From assembly GCA_017311185.1 (NCBI GenBank), contig JAESUZ010002877.1, forward strand, positions 735,001 to 799,000: 64,000 nt of DNA, given 5' to 3'. The notes beneath the pieces were generated by a model. It was not told the DNA's origin, made no database searches, and was given only the letters and a program-made list of their open reading frames with translations. A program made the position numbers and the translations under genes. Shown piece by piece: positions 22,100 through 33,500 of this stretch (positions are counted from its first letter, which is position 1; each line of letters opens with the position of its first letter). Source of the DNA: Proteles cristata cristata (taxonomy: Eukaryota; Chordata; Mammalia; Carnivora; Hyaenidae).

Positions 22100-24120
22100 G
22101 CTTTCTCTACTGTCCCTTCACCCCTTATGTCAGTAGCATACTGTCTTGATTATTGTAGCTTTGAAGTAAGTTTTGAAATTGGGATGTGTGAGTCCTTCAA
22201 ATTTGTTCTTCCTTTTCAAGATTATTTTGATCCATACTGGGTTCTTTATGTTTCCATGTGAATTTTACAATCAATTTGTCAATGTCTGCAAGAAGGCAGC
22301 TGGGATTTTAATAAAGACTGCTTAAAATCTGTAGATCCTGGGGCACCTGGGTGACTCAGTCGGTTAAGCATCTGCCTTCATTTCAGGTCATGATCTTGCA
22401 GTTCGTGGGTTCCAGCCCTGCATGGGGCTCTGTGCTGACAGCTCAGAGCCTGTAGCCTGCTTCGGATTCTGTGTCTCCCTCTCTCTCTGCTCCTACTCTA
22501 CTTGTGCTCTATCTCTTGTTCTCTCAAAAATAAATAAACATCAAAAACATTTTTTTAATCTATAGGTAAATTTAGGAAGTATTGTCATCTTAACAAGATT
22601 GTCTTCCAATTTTTGAGCATGGGATGTCTTTCTGTTTATTTACATCTTCAGTTGCTTTCAACAATATTTTATAGTTGTCCATATGTAAATCTGGTACTTC
22701 TTTTGTTAAATTTAGTCCTAAGAAATATATTCAGTGCTATTATAAATGGAACTGTTCCCTTAATTTCATTTTTCATTGTTCATTGCCAGTGTATAGAAAT
22801 ACAGTTGATTTTTGTATGTTGATCTTATATCCTGCAATCTTGTGAACTTGTTTATTAGTTCTAATTTGTGTGTATGAGTTTATCCCTTAAGATTTTTCTG
22901 TATATAAGATATGTTGTCTGTGAATAAAGGTAGTTTTACTTCTTCCTTTCCACTTTGAATGCTTGTTATTTCTTTTTCCCTGCCCTGACTAGAACCTCCA
23001 GGATAATACTGAGTAGATGTGGCAAGAGCCACTTGTCTTGTTCCTGATCATAGGGAGAAAGTGTTCAATCTTTCACCATTAGGTATGATGTTGCTGTGGG
23101 TTTTTCACAGATGCCTTTTTATCAGGTTGAGGATGTTTCCTTCTATTCTCAGTATGAGTGTTTGATTTTTGTCAGATGCTTTTTCTTCATCTATGAGATG
23201 ATCCTCTGGTTTTATCTGCTTTCTGTTTTATTTGTTAATATGGTATATTACATTTTATTATTAATATGCTTTAATTAATATGATTTTTAAAGCTATGGTG
23301 TATTGATTTTTCTATGTTGAACCAACCTTGCATTCCTAGGATAAATCCCAATTTTTCTTGGTGAAAAATTGCCATCCTTTTTATATGTTGCTGGATTTGG
23401 TTTGTTCCTATTTTGTTGAGGAGTTTTACATCTGTATTCACAAGTATTATTAGCTTATAGTTTTTTGTTGGTTTTTTTTTTCTTGTGATATCTTTGCCCA
23501 GTTTTGATATGAGGGTAATACTGGCTTAATAAACATTTGGGAAGAGTTTTCTTGTGTTTTGTGGAAGAACTTGTGAAGGATTGGTGAAAGACTCTTCTTT
23601 AAACATTTGGTATAATATTCACTTGTGGAGCCATCTAGTCCTGGGCCTTTCTTTGCGGGAAGTTTTAAGTTACTAATTCAGTCTCTTTAGTTAGTACAGG
23701 TCTATTCAGATTGTCTATTTCTTCTTAAGTAGTTTGAGTCTTTTTAAGGATCTTCACTTTTCATTGAAGTTATCTAATTTGTTGGTACACAATTGTTTAT
23801 GGTATTCTCTTACAATCCTTTTTATTTTTGTAAAGTTGATGGTGATGTCCCTTCTTTAATGACTGATTTTAGTAATTTGAGACTTCTCTCTCTTTTTCTT
23901 TATCAGTCTAGCTAAAGGTTTGGCAATTCTGTTGATCTTTCTAAAGAACCAACTTGTGGTTTCATTGATTTTTCTCCTTTTTTTCTATTCTCTATTTTAT
24001 TAGCTCTTACTCTAATCTTTATTAATTTTTATCTTTCTGCTTATTTTGAATTTTAGCTTGATCTCGCTTTTCTAGTTTCCTAAGCTGGAAGTCTAGGTAC
24101 TGAAAGGACTTTCTTTTTAG
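22100..24120 (-). mobile_element. LINE-1 fragment (ORF2 region), antisense to ACYP1
   Basis: The plus strand reads as the reverse complement of L1 ORF2: gtctgcaagaaggcagctgg, caaccttgcattcctaggat, tttatatgttgctggatttg, ctagctaaaggtttggcaat, tctaaagaaccaacttgtgg. It is diverged and frame-broken, so inactive. The SINE at 22340-22555 interrupts it. Confidence 0.92.
22340..22555 (+). mobile_element. Feline SINE inside the L1
   Basis: Sense copy (ggggcacctgggtgactcag ... ctcaaaaataaataaacatc) splitting the L1 between gcttaaaatctgtagatcc and the following aatctataggtaaatttagg. Confidence 0.93.
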
Positions 24121-24470
24121 ATTGAGACTGGAGTTGGTGATTATATTCCTTAAAATAATGTTTCCAGAATATGGTTATGAGGAAGAATTAGCTTCCTGTA
24201 ATTTTCTTAGGAACAAACACTGTTCACTTGTTTGTAGATATTCAAAACTGAACATGATTCAGCAACATTATGCTATCATTTAAAAATATGCTATTATTTA
24301 AAAATAAGAACAGAATAGAGGAACCTAGGTGGCTCAGCCTGTTAAGCATCCAACTCTTGATAGCAGCTCAGGTTGTGATCTTGCTTTTGTGAGATCAGGC
24401 CCTAAGTTGGGCTCTGTGGTGAGCAGAACTTGCTTAGGATGCTCTTTCTCTCCCCCTCCCTCTCTCTCTT

Positions 24471-24952
24471 TAGAAAAGGTTTTTAAGTATTTATTTGTTT
24501 GTTTGTTTATTTATAGTGTATTTATTTTTTAAATGTTTTATTTATTTCTCAGAGGGAGAGAGAGAGAGAGAGAGAGCATGAGCAGGGGAGGGCCAGAGAG
24601 AGAGGGAGACACAGAATCTGAAGTAGGCTCCGGGCTCTGAGCTGGCTGTCAGCACAGAGCCCGACGCGGGACTCAAACTCACAAACCGTGAGATCATGAC
24701 CCGAGCCGAAGTCGGATGCTTAACCGACTGAGCCACCCAGGCACCCCTATAGTGTGTTTATTTATTTAGAGAGAGAGAGAAAGCACACAAGCAAGCCAGG
24801 GAGGTAGCGAGAGAGAGAGGGAAAATCCTAAGCAGGCTCTGAGCTGTCAGTGCAGTGCCCAGTGCAGGGCTTGATCCCACAAACTGGGAGATCATAACTT
24901 GAGTGGAAATCAAGAGTCAGCTGCTCAACCAGTTGAGCCTCCCAAGTGCCCC
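24471..24952 (-). mobile_element. Feline SINE, split host of a nested SINE
   Basis: The antisense tail at 24471-24527 and the body plus head at 24748-24952 (ending gttgagcctcccaagtgccc) are one element, separated by the insertion at 24528-24747. Confidence 0.78.
24528..24747 (-). mobile_element. Feline SINE, innermost of the nested cluster
   Basis: Well preserved antisense copy (ccgactgagccacccaggca). Target duplication tatagtgtatttattt / tatagtgtgtttattt at 24512-24527 and 24748-24763. Confidence 0.92.
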
Positions 24953-25024
24953 TCCCTTTCTCTGACCCTCCCTTGCTCTCTCTCAAAATAAATAAATAAA
25001 CTTTAAAAGGAAAAATAAGAACAG

Positions 25025-25241
25025 GGGCACCTGGATGGCTCAGTTGGTTAAGCATCCAACTCTTGGGTTTGGCTCAGGTCATGATATCAGGCTTTTGCAG
25101 GTTCAAGCCTTGTGTTGAGCTCTGTGCTGACAGCCTGCTTGGGATTCTCTCTCTCTCCCTCTCTCTGTGCCCCTCCCCCCACTTGCACTGTCTCTATCTC
25201 TCTCAAAATAAATAAATAAGCTTTAAAAAAATAATAAAAAT
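25025..25241 (+). mobile_element. Feline SINE, adjacent insertion at a reused target
   Basis: Sense copy (gggcacctggatggctcagt ... ctcaaaataaataaataagc). Its right flank is a third copy of aaaaataagaacag (25242-25255), the same word that flanks the neighbouring split SINE. Confidence 0.92.
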
Positions 25242-25557
25242 AAAAATAAGAACAGAATCAAATGCACAAGTAAAACCTACAGGAAATTCCCATTCTCAAC
25301 ACCAATCAAACTTGGGAGTGTTTTTTTTCACTCTCAGGAGTTCAGATAAATCACATTGCAATTTAAAGATTAATGTGACTATAAACTGCTTACAACTCAA
25401 TACAAACATTATTATATCTAGTTACCATATAAGGTAGCTTCTAAGATCTAGGGATATTGAAGTCTCCTTGATTAACTTGAAGCAGAAGAGTACAATTGTT
25501 ATACAAAGTCAGTTGGATATAGTCTCCTTAAAATCCGTTCTCTTGTGTTCTTTTTTT

Positions 25558-25780
25558 TTTTTTAATTTTTTTTAATGTTTTATTTATTTCTAGGAGAGTG
25601 AGAGAGACAGTGTGAACAGGGGAGGGTCAGAGAAAGAGGGAGTGACAGACTCTGAAACAGGCTCCAGGCTCTGAGCTGGCAGTCAGCACAGAGCCCGACG
25701 CGGGGCTCGAACCCACGAACCGCGAGATCATGACCCAAGTGAAAGTCAGATGCTTAACCGACTAAGCCACCCAGGCGCCC
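25558..25780 (-). mobile_element. Feline SINE, young subfamily
   Basis: Antisense copy with an 18-bp perfect duplication (ctcttgtgttcttttttt) at 25540-25557 and 25781-25798. Confidence 0.95.
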
Positions 25781-27070
25781 CTCTTGTGTTCTTTTTTTAT
25801 GCCACCATTTTGGCACTTAATGTGTGCTGTAGGTATCTTCTATTTTTCTTCATTCCTTAATGTTCTCTGTATCCCTTAAATTTGTTATTTATTTGACTGC
25901 AGTCTCTTTGTTCGTTATACAAATATATCTTTGCTTTGAACATAACTGATTTGATAGATACTTTAGTTTCTCATCAAACATGGTTTTGCTGTGCATAACA
26001 TTTTCTTTGGCCAACTGCAGCAATTTCCCATATTTACTAGGTCACTACTCTGGCATTTGGGCGTGCAATCATGTTAACTCCCATTTTCTTTTGTAACCCA
26101 ATTCCTTCCATTTACATAGGTTACTTTAACAATAACTTTTATAATATCCCTGCTTGCAAGTTTTACCCAAAAAAAATTACCTGTAAACATTGCTACCTTT
26201 CCCAGTTTACCAGTCATTCCACAGTTTAATGACTTAAAGGAAAGAACATTGGAAAGGCTAAGATAAAAGCAACTACAACGATCAGATGGTCTTCATAAAC
26301 TTATTCAACTTTAGCATATGTACTACTGAAGCGAGCACTAACTTATTCAACTTTAAAGGTGCTGTGATTATTTAGACAGAAGAAAGAAAATCAAATGAAA
26401 ACCTAATAGTTATATAGTCTTATGAAACTGATGTTCAGAGGCTTATCACTATATGCTTCTTCCTGTTCTAGAAGGAGGGATAGAAAGTGGGCTTTGGATG
26501 TAGCATAAAGACTTTGGGTTAGACAATTTTTCTACAGTGAGAACAAAGGAACGAGTTGACCAGGAGATAATGATTTTTAAAGATATAATGGACACTCGTT
26601 CATCTGGATTTGTTTAGGTGTGGTCTTGGCTAACGACAAAGAGAAGGATCAGATAACTTCATGCTTTTTCTGTTTAATATACCCACTAGATTCTTGATTA
26701 GGAGAAGGGAAAATGAGCAAGATACAGCCCAGTATCCTAACAACAATCGGCCTTAGGGAATCATTTTGAAAGCATCTGATTTGCTTTAGTACTTAAGTCT
26801 TTAGTACTTAACCAAACTGATTACATAATGAAAATTTCTAGTGCCTGGGTTTTATAGGGTAGAAGAAGGAAATGGCATCAAGTGGCCAACACTTCATGTC
26901 AAGGTCAATGAGATTCTCTTTGCTGTAGTTCTGTTTTGAGTGTTCTGGACAATATCAAATTAGTTTCAGTGGCTTGATTCTAGGCCAAGATTCTGGCAAC
27001 AGATTGTAGTCACACTGTTTTGTTCAGTCTCACTGTATTTTTCTCTCTCTCATATTTTTCTTTCCCTTAG

Positions 27071-27286
27071 GCTGAGGGTAAAAAGCTGGGATTGGTTGGC
27101 TGGGTCCAGAACACTGACCAGGGCACAGTGCAAGGACAGTTGCAAGGTCCCATCTCTAAAGTGCGTCAAATGCAGGAATGGCTTGAGACAAGAGGAAGTC
27201 CCAAATCACACATTGATAGAGCAAACTTCAGGAATGAGAAAGTCATCTTAAAGCTGGAGTACTCAGATTTCCAGATTGTGAAATAA
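27071..27286 (+). CDS. ACYP1: Acylphosphatase-1, last coding exon
   Basis: It follows a clear acceptor (ttcccttag) in phase 0 and encodes residues 29-99 ([20 protein letters not shown] ... FQIVK), with TAA at 27284-27286. The second signature G-W-V-Q-N-T is intact, including the catalytic asparagine (residue 42 counting Met). The total of 99 residues equals the family length, with no gap or frameshift. The alpha/beta acylphosphatase fold is complete across the two coding exons. Confidence 0.98.
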   Translation, partial: AEGKKLGLVGWVQNTDQGTVQGQLQGPISKVRQMQEWLETRGSPKSHIDRANFRNEKVILKLEYSDFQIVK

Positions 27287-27480
27287 TGGCCTGAATTTAA
27301 ATCTTCTAAGATAAACTCACTGGTTTTGTTTTTATTGTTAAAATAGAACTATTCTGTGTTTAGTATCAGAATTTGTCAGTAAGTTATGTCAGTATCAGAT
27401 GTTTGAATATTGCTGTATATGTATGATAGAAGGATGACAGCTCTACACAATCCTAATAAAAACACATAGAACATTCTGTG
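27287..27480 (+). other. ACYP1: ACYP1 3' UTR
   Basis: A short AT-rich trailer ending shortly after AATAAA at 27455-27460. Cleavage is expected near 27475-27480, where the sequence becomes T/G-rich (acattctgtgtacg). Confidence 0.75.
27455..27460 (+). promoter_or_regulatory. ACYP1 poly(A) signal
   Basis: Canonical AATAAA 169 bases after the stop codon, with a GT-containing stretch just downstream. Confidence 0.75.
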
Positions 27481-27764
27481 TACGATACTTTATCTTTGGT
27501 GAACTTCATTTGGGGCAAAATAAGAGGTATTTACTCAGTAAACATCTGTGGGAAGAGAATTTTGAGGTAATTTAAAGAGAGCTGAAAGAAAAAGCAATTA
27601 CTTTGAATCATTTTTAAAAATGGCTTTCGTGAAATTTTCTTCAGGAAATTGTACACCTAATAAGGTTAGCTGTTTATATGACATTTTGGACTAATTACTT
27701 TTACTTGTCTGGAATTCTTGCTATCATTCCTTTCCTCTGGGCAAGGATTTCATATAAAGCAATG

Positions 27765-28115
27765 CTATGGGCTAAATTATGTCACCCCTATCCCAAATTT
27801 ATATGTCAAAGTCCTAACCTCAAAATGTGACTATCTGGAGGCTAACTGAGGACATTAGCGTAAGCCCCAATCCAGTACGCCCCCGTGTCCTTAAAAAAAG
27901 GGAAACTGGATACAGACATGTATGTGCACTGAGGAAAGAACATATGATGACAGAGGGAGAAGACTGCCATCTACAAGCCAAGAAGAGAGGTCCCAGAAGA
28001 AATCAACCTGTCAGCACCTTGATCTCAGACTTCCAGCCTCCAGAACTGTGACAAAATAGACTTCTATTGTTTAAGCCACTCGTCTGTGGTATTTTGTTAT
28101 GGCAGCGCTACAAGC
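27765..28115 (+). mobile_element. MLT1-type MaLR LTR (ancient endogenous retrovirus-like LTR)
   Basis: Strong word match to MLT1 LTRs: gctaaattatgtcacccc, agaagactgccatctacaag, caccttgatctcagacttcc, agcctccagaactgtgac, ctattgtttaagccactc. A solo LTR; no retroviral reading frame is associated with it. Confidence 0.9.
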
Positions 28116-28303
28116 AATAATCGGGATTTTGCCTCATCTGCCCTTCACGTTTCTGTATGTTTTGGTCAGCCGTTGCACAGGTAAATGGCAAATGCCTACT
28201 GAGTTTAACAAGTTTGTCATAAAGTATGATGTTTGGAAATACTAGATTTCTGTGAAAATGAGACAGCGAAAACTAAGGATTGGTTAGTAATTCCCCAAAT
28301 ATT

Positions 28304-28518
28304 GGGGCACCTGGGTGGCTCAGTATGTTGGGTGTCAGACTTAGGCTCAGGTCATGATCTTGCAATTCACAGGTTTGAACCTGTATGGAGCTTGCTGCTG
28401 TCCGCCCATAGCCTGCTTTCGATTTTCTCTCTCCATCTCTCTGCCCCTGCCCCGCCTGTGCGCGCGTGCTCTCTCTCTCTCTCTCTCTCTCTCTCAAAAA
28501 TAAACATTAAAAAAAAAA
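28304..28518 (+). mobile_element. Feline SINE copy with expanded CT tract
   Basis: Sense copy (ggggcacctgggtggctcag). The 3' CT tract at 28470-28495 is expanded to about 13 units before caaaaataaacatt. Confidence 0.92.
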
Positions 28519-28704
28519 TCCTCAAAATCTATTCTCACAGTGTTCTTAAAATTCTTATTCAGTTTGAAAAGAAGCTGCAGTGGTATTGGAACATACCAAT
28601 AAAGTCAGTGAGAGACGTCTTGGTGTCCTCATTTGTAAATTAAGAGGGTTGAGCTATTTTTTCAGACTTTTCCAGCTCTGAAATGCTGTTAATTTTGTAA
28701 GACG

Positions 28705-28835
28705 CAAGACTGTGGATTTATTCACCCATTCAATGCCTCACAATCCAGGCACTGTTTTTGCGCTGAGGGATACAGCAATACACAGAATAGATAAAATCCC
28801 TGCCTTCAAATAGTTTGCATTATAGCGAGAGACGA
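28705..28835. mobile_element. L2-like fragment
   Basis: Words common in L2 3' ends: ttattcacccattcaatgc, aggcactgtttttgcgctga, gatacagcaatacacagaat, aaaatccctgccttcaaata. Confidence 0.5.
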
Positions 28836-28979
28836 CATAAACACAAAATATATATTGAATTCAATGGTAGTACGTGCAGAGGAGAAAGGGGGTAAGGGAA
28901 AAAGACAAAAACAGAGAAAATCGCTGAAAACAGCTTTTCACACCATGCTAAAGGGGGATAAGGATTGAGAACTAGGGGT

Positions 28980-29510
28980 ACCAGCGTGAAGAGACCCCGC
29001 CTTGTTTCCCAATCAGACGGCAGCTGTTGCACATGCGCATTTGGGTGTCCCCGACGAAAGCGCGTTCCCAGCGAGTCTCCTCTGAAGCGCATGCTCGTGG
29101 CTCGTGCATGAGCCCCGCGAACGAACTTGCGCGCGCCCGGCGTTCGAGGCGGTTGGTAACTGGGAGTCGGTGAAGAGCGGTTCGAGGTGACTTGGGGGAA
29201 AGCACGCATCGAATAGATGTTTCCGGGAGCCCTTCTAACAGCGGAAAGGCCATGGCGGCCGCCGCGAGCGTTTTCGGACCCAGCTGTGCAGGGGCTCCGG
29301 GAGGCCTCTTGCGTCGGGCGGCCGGGTTCGGCTTTCGAGTTGGGGGAGGGGACTGGGTGGAGCCGGAGCCTGGGGGGCCTGCGGCGGCGGTCCTGCCCTC
29401 CCCGCCCCCCGCGCTGTCTCCTAGTTTTTCCCAGCTCGAGACCGGGGCCGAATCGTCCTTTCTGACTGTGGCCCGGAGAAGACTGGGACATAATGAGGAA
29501 ATCGTGTTGG
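28980..29510 (+). promoter_or_regulatory. MLH3: MLH3 CpG-island promoter and untranslated exon 1
   Basis: The densest CpG island in the window, with a forward CCAAT box (29009-29013), an NRF1-like word (CATGCGCA, 29032-29039) and no TATA box. Transcription likely begins near 29080-29150. Possible exon 1 donors are GAG|GTGACT (29186/29187) and TGG|GTAACA (29510/29511); the sequence alone does not settle which is used. The coding exon follows about 1 kb downstream with a good acceptor (ttcttcctgtag, exon from 30507). Confidence 0.75.
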
Positions 29511-29981
29511 GTAACAGTCGGAATACCTGTTAAATGATTACCTCTCATTAGCTGCCGGCTGCAAAGTTCCGTATCTTCAAAAACATCCGATCTGCGATTA
29601 CAACTGTGATCGCAACAGTGATGTCCGGGCTTGAAGAACTAGCCCTACCACCTTAGGCCAGCCGGTGCTGCTCTCTCTCCCCCCTGAAGGGACGAGACCT
29701 TTAATGACACTATGATCTTCATATTTTTTAACCTGAAGGGAAAGCTTAAAATCAAGTTTGGACAGCCCCTGACCATCACTACTAATTGTGAAAGTAGTTT
29801 GTAGCCGGCCATTTGTAAATACCAAAAGAGTATTAATACAGGGACCTTCGGAAAACTTTTTATCAATGTAAAATGTGGACAAGAGTTAAAAATCGAATGA
29901 TACAGAAAAGTTCATAATGAAAATTCCCGCCTTTTCCTTTTGCATTCCCGGTCTCTTTCCCCTGAGACAACATTTAACCAC

Positions 29982-30012
<31 letters not shown>
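29982..30012. repeat. (TAA)n microsatellite
   Basis: About ten uninterrupted TAA units in MLH3 intron 1. Confidence 0.97.
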
Positions 30013-30569
30013 CTCTTAATCCCTATCTCTTCTTGATACAACAATTTGATTTATTCTGTCTTAACAGTTCATTATAAGTTTTTACTAAAAGCCGTGGTTA
30101 TTGTGTAATGTATAAATATTATGAAACTAGCTTGGACGTTTTTTTCATGAATTTCTAGCTGAATTTAATTTAGACATCTGTTTTTGGTGAAGTGATTAGA
30201 ATTGTGCACACTGTCTTATGGGTCAACTTCAAGAGTGATTATGATTTCACTTTAGGGCATGTGGGATTTAGAAAGGAGCAGTGAAAATTATGAAATTGTG
30301 AATGCTGCTTTGGATATTAAATCCACTGCACTAAACATGAGCTGTGTGATCTGTGCAGAGATCAAAGCTCTAATTTGTTTTGTTTTTTACAGTGTGGTTT
30401 AATAAGCAATTTAATTTACCTCAAATGGTATTTCTCCATCATGCTTGAGAGAAATGGATAATGCTGTGTAACTCTGAGGGTTTGATTGTGTCTTTTCTTC
30501 CTGTAGGCAATTATTTCCAGTCAGACAAGGAAGCCATTGCCTGGCATTCTTAACAGCTTCCTACCTGCC

Positions 30570-33500
30570 ATGATCAAGTGCCTGTCAGTTGAAGTACAAG
30601 CCAGATTGCGTTCTGGTTTGGCTGTATGCTCCTTAGGCCAGTGTGTTGAGGAGCTTGCCCTCAACAGTATTGATGCTGAAGCAAAATGTGTGGCTGTCAG
30701 GGTGAATATGGAAACTTTCCAAGTTCAAGTGATTGACAATGGATTTGGGATGGGGAGTGATGATATAGACAAGGTGGGAAATCGTTATTTCACTAGTAAA
30801 TGCAACTGTGTACAGGACTTGGAGAATCCCAGGTTTTATGGTTTCCGAGGGGAGGCCTTGGCAAGTATAGCTGACATGGCAAGTGCTGTGGAAATTTCAT
30901 CCAAGAAAAACAAGACAATGAAAACTTTTGTGAAACTGTTTCAGAATGGAAAAGCCCTGAAAGCCTGTGAAGCTGACTTGACTAGACCCAGTGCCGGGAC
31001 AACAGTAACAGTATATAACCTATTTTATCAGTTACCTGTAAGGAGGAAATGCATGGATCCTAGACTGGAGTTTGAGAAGGTTAGGCAGAGGATAGAAGCT
31101 CTTTCACTCATGCACCCTTCCATTTCTTTCTCTTTGAGGAATGATGTTTCTGGTTCCATGGTTCTTCAGCTTCCTAAAACCAAAGACATATGTTCCCGAT
31201 TTTGTCAAATTTATGGACTGGGCAAATCCCAAAAATTAAGAGAAATAAAGTTTAAATACAAGGAGTTTGAGCTTAGTGGCTATGTCAGCTCAGAAGCACA
31301 TTACAATAAGAATATGCAATTTTTGTTTGTGAACAAAAGACTTGTTTTAAAGACAAAGTTGCATAAATTCATTGGCTTTTTATTGAGGAAAGAAAGTGTT
31401 ATCTGCAAGCCAAAGAACGGTGCTGCCACTAGACAAATGAATTCAAGCCCTCGGCATCGGTCTAACCCAGAACTCCATGGGATATATGTGATCAACTTGC
31501 AGTGCCAGTTCTGTGAATATGATGTGTGCATGGAGCCAGCAAAAACGCTAATTGAATTTCAGAACTGGGATGCTGTTCTGGTTTGCATTCAGGAAGGAAT
31601 GAAAATGTTTTTAAAGAAAGAAAAATTATTTGTGGAATTATCAGGTGACGACATTAAGGAATTTAGTGAAGATAATGATTTTAGGTTATTTAGTGCTAGT
31701 CTTCAGAAGCATGTGTCCTCTGATGAGAAGGGTGACCAGGCCAGTTTCCAAGAAGCCTGTAATAGTATTTTGGATTCCTATGAAATGTTTAATTTTCAGT
31801 CAAAAGCTGTGAAAAGAAAAGCTACCGTAGAAAACAGAAGAAACACACAGAATTCTAGAGATTCAGAAGCTATCAGAAAAATACCAAATGATTCCTTTTT
31901 GTACATTTATGAATCAAATGGCCCAGGCCATGGTAAAGTGACAGAGCCATCTTTACAAAACAAAGATAGCTGTTGCTCAGAATCAAGGGTCTTAGAACAA
32001 CAGACGGCCGAAGCATCAGAATCAGGAGAAAATGAGAAACACAAGAAACTTTGCTTAGAATTTAACTCTTCAGAAAATCCATGTGTAACTAGTTCAGAAA
32101 TGTTTGTCAGCCCTTTTCAGACATCATACTGTGTTGAGAAGAATAGAGAAGATCTAGAAATACAGAAAGCAAGTACTATTAATGGCATGGCGCTCAGTAA
32201 CCTAAAAAATAGTGGAGTTCAGAATCAATTAGAGAGATTTAAAGATGCTACCAAAACAGGATCCCAACCTCTGCCTTTTGAGACAACATTATCAAGAGTG
32301 CATGGCGCCCAGAGAGAGGAAGAGAAAAAAAAGCAACCTAGTAATTGTGGAAGAATAAACATTTTTCGTTATGGACAAGTTAAATTATGTTCCACTGGCT
32401 TTATAACTCATGTGGTACAAAATGAGCAAACTAAATCAACTGAAAGAGAGCATTTACTTAAAAACTGTATTCAACCTGGTCCTGTGAGTGCCAGAGAAAT
32501 ATTTGTAAATAGAGCATGCCATTCAGTTGAGACTCCAAACATCGAAGATGTAACCAGCACTTTAAGTGAAGACTTTGCTCAGCTGTCTAACAAAAAATTG
32601 TGTGGAACAAATACAAGTTATGGGCTAGAGAACAAACCCATAGCAACTTGTAAAAATGTTTCTACTTCTAAGGAAGGAACTTGTAAAAATGTTGCTATAT
32701 CTCCGGAATGTACTAAAGAATCACACATAGATTGCTTATTACCGGTCACATCCTCTTCTTCCCTTTGGTGTGGACATGATTCAAATGATGGTAAGAAAAT
32801 AGATAAATTGATTGGTTTCTCCAAACCTACAGCCCGTAAGAAGCTAAGCTTAAGGTCACACCTCGGATCTTTAGAGAAGTTCAAGAGGCAATATGGGAAG
32901 GATAAAAATCCTCTGAATACAGAGGCAGAAGAAAATAATAATTTTGATATCTCCACCAGTCTCAGTCCTCAAGTTGAACCTGACATTCCATGGAAAGACA
33001 AGAGTCACTTAGACAACTCAGGCATTTGTAAAATCACTACTATGAAACATAATGATTCAAATAATAGTTGTCAGCCAGGAAGTCACATCTTTTACTCAAA
33101 GAAGTTTCCATTCTCCAGTGAAGAAGATTGTTCTGAACAACAGATGCTTTGCGTAAGAGAAAGTCCCAGAACTCTAAAGGAGTTAACTGGTTTTAACCAA
33201 AATCCTTTGGATGACAAGCAGTCTCCTAAGTCTTTAGCCTCTAAATTATCCAGAATGAAAGGTTCCGAAAGAGAGACTCAAGCAATGGAAATGATGAGTC
33301 ATTTTAATGAACTTCCACAATCAGATTCTAGTAGGAAAGACCATGATTTGTGCAGTGGGTTAACCCTAGATTCTTGCAAGTTATTTAAAAATGAGTATAA
33401 AAAAACAGAGAGTGGCATCATTCCAGAGTTGGACTCTGTCACACAGGATAATTCCTTCAATAAAGATAGTAAAGCCTACTCTAACAACAATACAACAGGG

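Larger units (their letters stand above)
24315..25010 (+). mobile_element. Feline SINE, split by later insertions
   Basis: A diverged sense SINE head lies at about 24315-24470. Its likely 3' end resumes at 24953-25010 (ccctttctctgaccctccc ... ctctcaaaataaataaataa). The outer target duplication aaaaataagaacag stands at 24300-24313 and 25011-25024. The middle was separated by an antisense SINE, which itself holds another. Confidence 0.75.
21048..27070 (+). other. ACYP1: ACYP1 intron 2
   Basis: A 6 kb GT-AG intron (GTATGT ... TTCCCTTAG). It contains an antisense L1 of about 2 kb, six feline SINEs including a three-deep nested cluster at 24.3-25.26 kb, and unique AT-rich sequence at 21.05-22.1 and 25.8-27.07 kb where no gene or repeat was recognised. 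Confidence 0.85.

Noticed and set aside
24528..25241. CRISPR-like or tandem repeat array
   Set aside because: The repeated words are SINE tails, bodies and target duplications in a nested cluster in a mammalian genome.
28820..29548. 242-codon open frame on the minus strand over the MLH3 CpG island
   Set aside because: GC-rich antisense frame, arginine/proline-rich, beginning and ending without gene signals; the island is explained by the MLH3 promoter.
30537..30569. MLH3 start at a TTG 11 codons upstream of the ATG
   Set aside because: A TTG is not a credible start here; the ATG at 30570 gives the N-terminus conserved in MLH3.
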